Assembly: GCA_033961575.1 (NCBI GenBank)
Contig: CM066737.1
Coordinates: forward strand, 86,238,271 to 86,302,270
Direction: 5' to 3'
DNA length: 64,000 bases
Origin: Aselliscus stoliczkanus
Lineage: Eukaryota; Chordata; Mammalia; Chiroptera; Hipposideridae
The translations under genes were made by a program, and so were the position numbers. Shown piece by piece: positions 57,906-64,000 of this stretch (within the stretch, counting starts at the first letter, position 1; every line of letters starts with the position of its first letter). The notes below the pieces were generated by a model that saw only the letters and a list, made by a program, of their open reading frames with translations, did not search any database and was not told the DNA's origin.

Positions 57906-58935
57906 ACCCCAGTAGCTGAACATAATAGAAACTTCTTTTCTGCCCCTATAAGCCCAAGGGGTGGTAGGGCTGAGGAGGGATTGCTCTGTTCCAGGCAGTG
58001 ATTTGGGGACTCAGATTGATGAAGTGTCTGATGTGTTCAATGTGTTCCTTCCAAGGCCACCTTGGGTATCCACATCTAATCAGTGGTGGGGAGAAGATAG
58101 GAGTGGTTCCAATGAGTCACTCTTGGATGCCATATATCTCTCTTATATGTTCTGAACTCAGTCACATGGCAACATTCAGCTTAGGAGGTCAGGGAAAGCT
58201 TCCTTTGAAGAAGTAATTTCAGACCAAAATTCTGAATGATAAGTGGTAGCCAGGCTGAGTGGAGGAGAGTACGAGCCTACTAGGCTGAGGAAAGAGCTGG
58301 TGGAAAGACAAAAGAGAATATGCCACTTTCTAGAATATTGAGGTATTTTATTATTATGGTAGTGATATGACTACACTACATTGAAGTTAGAGTAATGACA
58401 GAAAAATAACTCTTCTTAATGCTACAAAGTGTTACAAATATTTTAAATGTTTGAAATTTAAATGTTTTGCAATTCGATCAAAGCAAAAAATTGAGTACAG
58501 ATATTTTGTAATTTTGAATAATGTATTGTGATTCTTAATACATTTTATTTGAATTTGATGCCTATCTTAGAAATGAAGGAACAGGGGCAAAGAAAACTTA
58601 TGTGAATTACTCAAAGTCAACTGTCTAATTAGTTTAAAATTTACCACTGTATTATAGGTACTTATTTAATTCAATTTTCTATATAATTTTGAAAATACAA
58701 ATTTGACTTACTACATTCTTTTGAATAATGACTTAATTAGGCCAAACCTGACAGTTACAAGCATTGCTTACTAAATGTGCTATTATATATTCCAGATTAT
58801 GTGCGTTGATATGAAGAATAATATTTTAGTAGTTTTCAGTAAGTCATCAATTCATGTGTCCATCTCTCTAACTAAAAATATGAAATGATTTTTGAACCCA
58901 GACTTCATAAGGATAACACACATTTTAATTGAGAA
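57906..58935. other. Unassigned, with old repeat-like segments
   Basis: 57906-58180 ('ccaggcagtgatttggggac', 'aactcagtcacatggcaaca') looks like an old family also hinted at 18560-18760. 58185-58310 ('tcagggaaagcttcctttga', 'agaagtaatttcagaccaaa') resembles an antisense L2 segment. 58330-58935 shows nothing. Confidence 0.4.
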
Positions 58936-58941
58936 TTCGAA

Positions 58942-59076
58942 CCCATACTATGAAATTGTATTTATATGTATCTGCATGTATATTTACATAGTGTATATAT
59001 ATAATATTAGTATATCTAATTTACATTAATAATAATATATCTAATATATTATATATATAATTCCATAGTATGGGAT
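58942..59076. repeat. AT-rich inverted repeat, possible small MITE
   Basis: The left arm 'cccatactatgaaatt' (58942-58957) and the right arm 'aattccatagtatggg' (59059-59074) are inverted copies with one mismatch, about 100 bp apart. The region between is AT-rich and itself partly palindromic. This fits a small inverted-repeat transposon or a secondary-structure hotspot. I do not recognise a family. Confidence 0.5.
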
Positions 59077-59171
59077 ACATACACACACATATACACATGC
59101 AAAAACTAAATATAATACAAATTATATATAAATGTGAATTACTTTACACAATACCACATTATATATTATAC

Positions 59172-59173
<2 letters not shown>

Positions 59174-59221
<48 letters not shown>
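59174..59221. repeat. (TA)n microsatellite
   Basis: About 23 TA units. Confidence 0.95.
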
Positions 59222-59222
<1 letters not shown>

Positions 59223-59290
59223 GTGTATTACTTTTAGGTGTGTGTATCTCCTATACTAATGAAATTTTATATGTGATATATCATATTATA

Positions 59291-59373
59291 ATAGGTTGTT
59301 GGAAAAGTCATGATGTTTTTTTTCTATATTTTTCGTTGCAAAAATGAGTCATGACTTTTCTGACAATCCAACA
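59291..59373. mobile_element. Mariner-derived MITE, second copy (about 82 bp)
   Basis: Left 'ggttgttggaaaagtcatga'; right in reverse 'gttggattgtcagaaaagtc' then 'atgac'. The termini match the mariner at 39940-41191 and the MITE at 4450-4528. About 35 T-rich bases lie between. TA-rich flanks fit mariner targeting, but the exact TA pair is ambiguous. Confidence 0.82.
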
Positions 59374-59492
59374 TATATATTCAACGTGTGTGTATATGTG
59401 TTTGTGTGTGTACTCAGATATTAATTTTCTAGTTTCGCCTCTTGAAAGAAATGATGGAAGCCTCTGACTAGAGTAACTAAAGCAATAGTATC

Positions 59493-59988
59493 TTTTTTTT
59501 TTTTTTAAAGATTAGGGTTGGGGAAGAGTGTAAGAGAATCAGGGAAGGAGAACAGACAAGTTGCAGTCCTTTTTTGTTTCAGTCTAGTTGTGGAGGACGT
59601 TGCTGCTTTACTGGCCCATGTTGGTATTGTCATTGCGCTCTTCCTGGGTGAGGCAATCGCTCGCTGACCTCTGGATGGTTGCTCAGAGCGGCTCTTGGCA
59701 GCTCACACTGGCTGCCGGCAGCTCACAGTGGCTGTCGGCCACTCACTATAGCCTATAGCAGCCTACTGCAGCAGGGGCTGCAGCCCACATCATCACCGGC
59801 CATTTTAGCTATAGAGGCAATGTTCACCATCTTAGCTATCCAGGCAACCAAGTGGAGCTGTTGTTGACTATCTTAGCTGTAGAGGGCAGTTTCACTGGCC
59901 CTCACATGTGGGATCCGAACCGGGGCCCCACTGCTCAGAGCTGGTGTCCCAAGCCAGCTCTTAACCAACAGGCTACTCAGCCGGCCCC
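59493..59988 (-). mobile_element. Composite SINE, antisense (about 495 bp)
   Basis: The T-rich end is followed by the tail region ('tctagttgtggaggacgttg'), repeated 'ggctgccggcagctcac'-like units, an extra 'accatcttagctatcc' to 'gactatcttagctgta' near-duplicate (59826-59880), and a reversed head ending 'actcagccggcccc'. Flanks 'aaagcaatagtatc' (59479-59492) and 'aaagctgtagtatc' (59989-60002) are an imperfect target duplication, so this copy is older than the others. Confidence 0.9.
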
Positions 59989-60002
59989 AAAGCTGTAGTA
60001 TC

Positions 60003-60665
60003 CTTTGTAGTCCAGGCTGAAAATTTATCTTTCCTGTCCTGTTTCTAATATCCTACATCTGTCTTCTCCATATCACTTTGTTATTTCAGGGGTTCTATTT
60101 ACAAAAATATTTTAGTCTTTCCCCATACAGTTGGTCAAATTTTCCTTTAATTGTGTTCTTCATCTGTGATATTACTAAGAAGGCTTTTTTTGTCCTGCTA
60201 AGAATTTTCTCAAAACTACTTCCTGCCTACTTTTCATACCAACCCTGAAATGCCTGGAATCTGGGCAGCTTGACTGATTGATACTCAAGCACTTCATATC
60301 TTTGTGCTCTGCTCTGTTCTGGGTTGAGAGGGTCATTTCAATCTCCTGTTGTCAGAAAATATAATCTCTCCCTCATCTGATTCCCAGCTGAAAACACATT
60401 CCTCTTTGAGTAGAAGCAAGTGCACTAAAAAGTATCCTGCATGACACCATTAAATAGCTCCCCTCCTCAGCCTTTCCCACTACCATACAGGCTGATATAT
60501 AGAGAGGTTGGCCATATTCCACTGAAATCAGAATTCACAGAGATAATTTTTTTGATTGTCTGCTAACCTAACCCTCAATGATTGACTTGTCACATTATAG
60601 AAAGCCTTAATTAAACTACACAACAGCTATTTACATTTTATGAGAACCAATGACCTTTAAATTTC
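60003..60665. other. No recognisable feature
   Basis: Unassigned. Confidence 0.5.
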
Positions 60666-60682
60666 TTCTAGGTAGGATTTTT

Positions 60683-60800
60683 TTTTCTTTTTCTTTTTTC
60701 TTTTTGAGGGCAGTGTCACTGGCCCTTATAAGTGGGACCCGAACCGGGGCCGCTGGCTTCCCAAGCCAGCGCCTAACCGCCTCGCCACTCGGCCGGCCCA
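60683..60800 (-). mobile_element. Short tRNA-derived SINE, antisense
   Basis: T/C-rich tail, 'gagggcagtgtcactggccc' to 'ccactcggccggccca'. Flanks 'aggtaggattttt' at 60670-60682 and 60801-60813 are a perfect 13-bp target duplication. The A and B boxes are well kept. Confidence 0.94.
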
Positions 60801-60814
60801 AGGTAGGATTTTTA

Positions 60815-61413
60815 AAGATATGATTTTATGCCATAAATTCTTATCACATTGCACGTCACTAATCTGTCTTTTTAGAAGATAAAATAGTCTATAATTCTCT
60901 TATCACTACAAATAAATAGGTTCAGGGGTTGTTTGACTATAACATAATAGGAAGAAGGATCAGTGGAAGCTACAGCCTAGATAAAGGAAAGTTAACTCCT
61001 AAGATGTAAATTCCTTTGGGGTGAGAGTGCATCAGTCACACTAGGCACTGTGGATTTCATCAATTTAAAAAATATTGGGACTTGGTAAATCTTAAAAGTT
61101 GGCTTGGAGCCCAAAGATCATTATATATTCTAAGGAATTTTGTATTTTCCTATTATAAGTCTTAGTTCTCAGAAAGAAATGAAGTATCTTAAAGATAGAG
61201 CTAACAGTTAACCAGAACTGTGGACTGATTGAAGCCTAGGGTTCTGAAGTGGGAAATGAATTTTATTTTAGTAACTTAAAGAGCCAAAAAAAAAAATGTG
61301 GCATATTCAGAGAGAAAGCTACAAAGTGTAATCAAGGCTGGGAATAGTTGGGGTTATTATTATTATTTTCTTTGGAAACATTCTCCTTTTCTTTCTTTAT
61401 ATATATATAGTGA

Positions 61414-61462
<49 letters not shown>

Positions 61463-62130
61463 GCATAGGACCTTATTTCAAAGATACAGAGGTATCATGG
61501 AGCTAAATACAACAGTTTTGTTAAGAGGATTGAAACACTTTAACAAGTTGGCACTCTGGAAAAGCCTATTCTTTTCAGATAATGCTCTGATGATATGAGA
61601 TAAGTGGATGGTGCCAAACTTAACAAAAATGTAATGGTCACATCATTCAGGCAAGCTGGGATGGCATTTGAAACTTCTCTTAGAGTGCTCATTGCTTTCT
61701 ATCTTTCAAAAATCTTGAAGACTGAATTTGAACTTTTCATTCTGACCTTCAAAGTTACATTTTACTTGGTTGCTTATCCCACCAAGTCTTTTACCCCTTC
61801 AAATTCAGTTACAGACTTTCTTTGCCTCTAAAAAAAAAAAAAAAAGGCTGTCTTTGGAAAACTACAGTGAGTCCAATTACAATCTGATTTTCACTGCTAG
61901 CTATTCTGAAATATACTAATAATAATGGCTATGATATATTTAATAACTATTATATTGAGGAACTATAATATGCATGTAAATATTTTAGATTATGTAATTC
62001 TTAATAATTCTTTCAGGCAAATATTAATATCAAATTTTGCATATGGTGTATTTGAAGTATGGAAAATTTAATTGACTTTAGTAAATGCCGAACTATGGAA
62101 AGATCAAACACACCCAGGACTGAAAGAGTG
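60815..62130. other. Unassigned DNA around a large TA repeat
   Basis: Apart from the TA tract at 61398-61459 and an A-run at 61831-61846, I recognise nothing. The 75-codon frame at 61604-61831 ends in that A-run and has no motif. Confidence 0.5.
61398..61459. repeat. (TA)n microsatellite
   Basis: About 28 TA units interrupted once by 'gtgaattta'. Confidence 0.95.
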
Positions 62131-62134
62131 AAAA

Positions 62135-62802
62135 CCATTATTGCTTAATCCAGTCGTGTACAGATGGGCATTTTGGTTGTTTCCATGTCTTGGCTATTGT
62201 GACTAGCACTACAGTAAACATATGGGTGCATATGTTTTTGAATTAGCGTTTTGAATTTCTCTGGATAGATACCTAAGAGCAGAATTCCTGGGTCATAAGG
62301 TAGTTCCATTTCCAGTTTTTTTTTTTTTTTTTAAGATTTTTATTGGGGAATTGGGGGAGGGGAACAGCTTTGGGGAATTGGGGAAAGGGAACAGATAAGT
62401 TGTTGTCCTTTTGTTCTTCAGTCTAGTTGTGGAGGACGTTGCTTCACTGGCCCATGTTGGTATCATCATTGTGCTCTTCTTGGATGAGGCAGATCGGTCA
62501 CCAGCCTCTGGAGGGTGACTCACCGCAGCTCTTGGCAGCTCGCACTGGCTGCTGGCTGCTCACGCTGTCTGCCGGCCACTCACTGTAGCCTAGGGCAGCC
62601 CACTGCAGCAGGGGCTGCAGCTATGCTTTCCCGGGGACTCACAGAAGCCCAGCTCCAGGTGGAGCTGTTGTTCACCATCTTAGCTGTAGAGGGCAGTGTC
62701 ACTAGCCCTCATATGTGGGATACAAACCGGGGCCTCTGGCATCCCAAGCCAGCTTTTAACCAACATGCCACTCAGCCAGCCCCATTTCCAGTTTTCTGAT
62801 TA
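62135..62802 (-). mobile_element. Inverted 5' part of an L1, carrying a composite SINE
   Basis: Antisense ORF2 end ('tttggttgtttccatgtctt', 'gaattcctgggtcataaggt') runs up to 62320. It is split by the SINE at 62320-62781, then gives way near 62802 to a sense 3' UTR. Opposite orientations of neighbouring L1 parts suggest twin priming. The outer flanks share only 'gactgaaa' (62119 and 63687), so the single-event reading is less sure than at 53151. Confidence 0.65.
62320..62781 (-). mobile_element. Composite SINE, antisense (about 460 bp)
   Basis: T-rich end, two copies of the 'ggggaattggg' tail block (62345-62385), repeated 'ggctgctggctgctcac'-like units, link 'accatcttagctgtagaggg', and a reversed head ending 'actcagccagcc'. 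Flanks 'ccatttccagtttt' at 62306-62319 and 62782-62795 are a perfect 14-bp target duplication. Confidence 0.94.
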
Positions 62803-62959
62803 CCACGGGGATACGAAAGATAGTTTGGGGAATATAATCAATAATGTTGTAAAGATTTTTTAGGGTATCCTATGGATGCTTGTCTTATTAGGGAGACCAC
62901 TTCATGGACGGTGTAGATGCCTGACCACTGCAGTGTACACCTGAAGCTGAAGCTGAATA

Positions 62960-63445
62960 CAGTAAGTCCCTGACTTACAAACAAGTTCCATTCTGGGAGA
63001 ACATTCGTAAGTCAGATTGATTCATAAGTCCGACAAAGTGAGTTTTATACACCTTTGACACAAATATACAATGTAAAACCAATGGTTGAACAATTCATGT
63101 TATAAGAACGAGCGACGTCTACCATCTTTTTGCCTCGGTCCTGTCTCTGAATTATTTTCACTTTTGTTTACATGGTTATTGCTTTGCGCTTCCTAGCAAT
63201 CCCCCCCACATCACCACTGCTTTTGCTCTTGCTTCCGGACATCCTGGGCCCCGATTGAGCACTGCCCTGCTGCACACTATCGCATGTACAGTAAGCACAC
63301 AGCAGCACAATTGCGACAATGTCCGGCAGACATATGAGCTACTTACTTCAGCGATTTGTTCGCATCTACGAATGTTTGTAATGCGAAGTCCGTTCATATC
63401 CGTGAAAGTTCACAACTCAAATGTTTGTAAGTCGGGGACTTAGTG
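62960..63445. mobile_element. Tigger/pogo-like non-autonomous DNA transposon (486 bp)
   Basis: Left terminus begins 'cagtaagtccctgacttaca'; the right one in reverse begins 'cactaagtccccgacttaca'. The inverted repeat extends 23 bp with two mismatches. TA flanks both ends (62958-62959 and 63446-63447). The paralogous site at 12668 reads 'gctgaataatattat', an empty site with a single TA, which proves the insertion point. No transposase frame; the 60-70 codon frames inside are chance. Confidence 0.93.
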
Positions 63446-63462
63446 TAATAATGAGCGTCAAC

Positions 63463-63506
<44 letters not shown>
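63463..63506. repeat. (TA)n microsatellite
   Basis: About 21 TA units inside the L1-type 3' UTR; the matching place at 12695 has only a short 'acacatatatt'. Confidence 0.95.
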
Positions 63507-63509
<3 letters not shown>

Positions 63510-63689
63510 TCATGGGATGCGGAGTACAATATAGGGAATGTAGTCAGTGGGATTGTAACAGCTATATACGATGTCAGAGAGGTAGTAGATTGGGGAAGGG
63601 GGTTATCACTTTGTGAGGGGTGTAACTGTCTATTACATTGTTTTGTACACCTGAAACCAATAAAAAAAAGAAATTTTTTTTTATCAGAC

Positions 63690-64000
63690 TGAAAAGAAAA
63701 AGTCCTTTAGTAAATCAGTCCGGGAGGGTAGATGCAGGCAAAGCCAGATGCAAAATTTATAGGAATCATGGTTTCTCCTAAGCTCATGTAATAGCTGTAA
63801 AATGTTGTAATGACCTCCTCTTTGAGTGATTCCTTATCAGTGATGGCCCAGATTTGCTCTGCTATTCCCATCAAGTACTGGGAATCCCTCATTACTAAGG
63901 TGTTATGACAGCATGGAATCCCTAGTTAATCACCTTCTCCAAATCCCACATGACAAACAGCATCAAATCCAGAGCTGATGCCCTCCTAATCCTTCAGCAG
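63690..64000. other. No recognisable feature
   Basis: Unassigned; the minus-strand frame at 63707-63892 (61 codons) has no family motif. Confidence 0.5.

Larger units (their letters stand above)
62803..63680 (+). mobile_element. L1-type 3' UTR with internal duplication, split by a DNA transposon
   Basis: Two related units follow each other. Unit 1 (62803-62957) runs from 'taccacggggatacgaaaga' to 'agtgtacacctgaagctga'. Unit 2 (about 63508-63665) runs from 'catgggatgcggagtacaat' to 'tttgtacacctgaaaccaat', with an A-rich tail. Both share 'gggaat..aatca/gtca..attgtaa' spacing and the terminal 'gtacacctgaa' motif. The transposon at 62960-63445 and a TA repeat lie between. 12601-12893 carries the end of unit 1 and all of unit 2 without the transposon. 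Confidence 0.65.

Noticed and set aside
15271..60800. tRNA-like A and B boxes at many sites
   Set aside because: Each lies in a SINE with a tail and target duplications; no unit can fold into a complete tRNA cloverleaf with a proper acceptor stem that I can defend.
62815..63445. Direct link between the transposon and the adjacent L1 as one novel element
   Set aside because: The paralog at 12601-12893 lacks the transposon and has a single TA at the site, so they are separate elements.
1..64000. CRISPR arrays, operons, ribosome binding sites or other prokaryotic features
   Set aside because: The window is mammalian; the repeats are interspersed transposons and microsatellites, not regularly spaced arrays.
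1..64000. An undescribed multi-gene system
   Set aside because: No intact coding region was found, so no such system can be supported from this window.

Overview
This is AT-rich mammalian non-coding DNA. No intact protein-coding gene, rRNA, tRNA, snRNA or CRISPR array can be supported. All open frames are under about 160 codons, and none that I checked has splice context, homology I recognise or a conserved family motif, except where it lies in a transposon or pseudogene. What can be read is a dense, layered set of transposable elements, one processed pseudogene, microsatellites and long stretches of unassigned unique DNA.

The SINEs point to a bat, most likely of the horseshoe-bat group (Rhinolophoidea). 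Several units have the tRNA-like head, the 'cccacatgggccagtga' and 'ctccacaacta' blocks, and the 'ccccttccccaattcccc' plus 'aataaaatctt' tail that I associate with the Rhinolophus Rhin-1 SINE. This rests on recognition, not on a database search.

Layout. 1-6.6 kb: mostly unassigned, with an old MIR, a possible LTR, a mariner-type MITE and a half-LINE-like (HAL1-like) L1 relative. 6.6-17 kb: L2 and MIR remnants, a short tRNA-SINE, an L1 3' UTR copy, a MER5-like hAT fragment and Rhin-1-type SINEs. 17.4-23.4 kb: a Tigger-like element, an HSPE1 (HSP10) processed pseudogene, and a two-LTR MaLR (MLT1-like) provirus holding a nested L1. 27-34 kb: long multi-tRNA SINEs, stacked L1 3' ends and a Tc1/mariner-type MITE. 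37.4-41.9 kb: a 5'-truncated antisense L1 with a 15-bp target duplication, later invaded by a 1.25-kb irritans-type mariner and two SINEs. 42.9-50 kb: a hAT MITE, an old L1, a Tigger-type MITE and a second copy of the Tc1/mariner MITE. 51-64 kb: five composite SINEs of 430-480 bp, L1s showing twin-priming inversion, and an L1-type 3' UTR with an internal duplication that is split by a 486-bp DNA transposon.

Nothing here acts as a gene pathway. The biological content is insertion history: target-site duplications and nesting let many events be put in relative order. The most interesting items are the composite SINE family (short tRNA-SINE head joined to a Rhin-1 tail), the DNA-transposon families present as several related copies, and the L1 3' UTR duplication.
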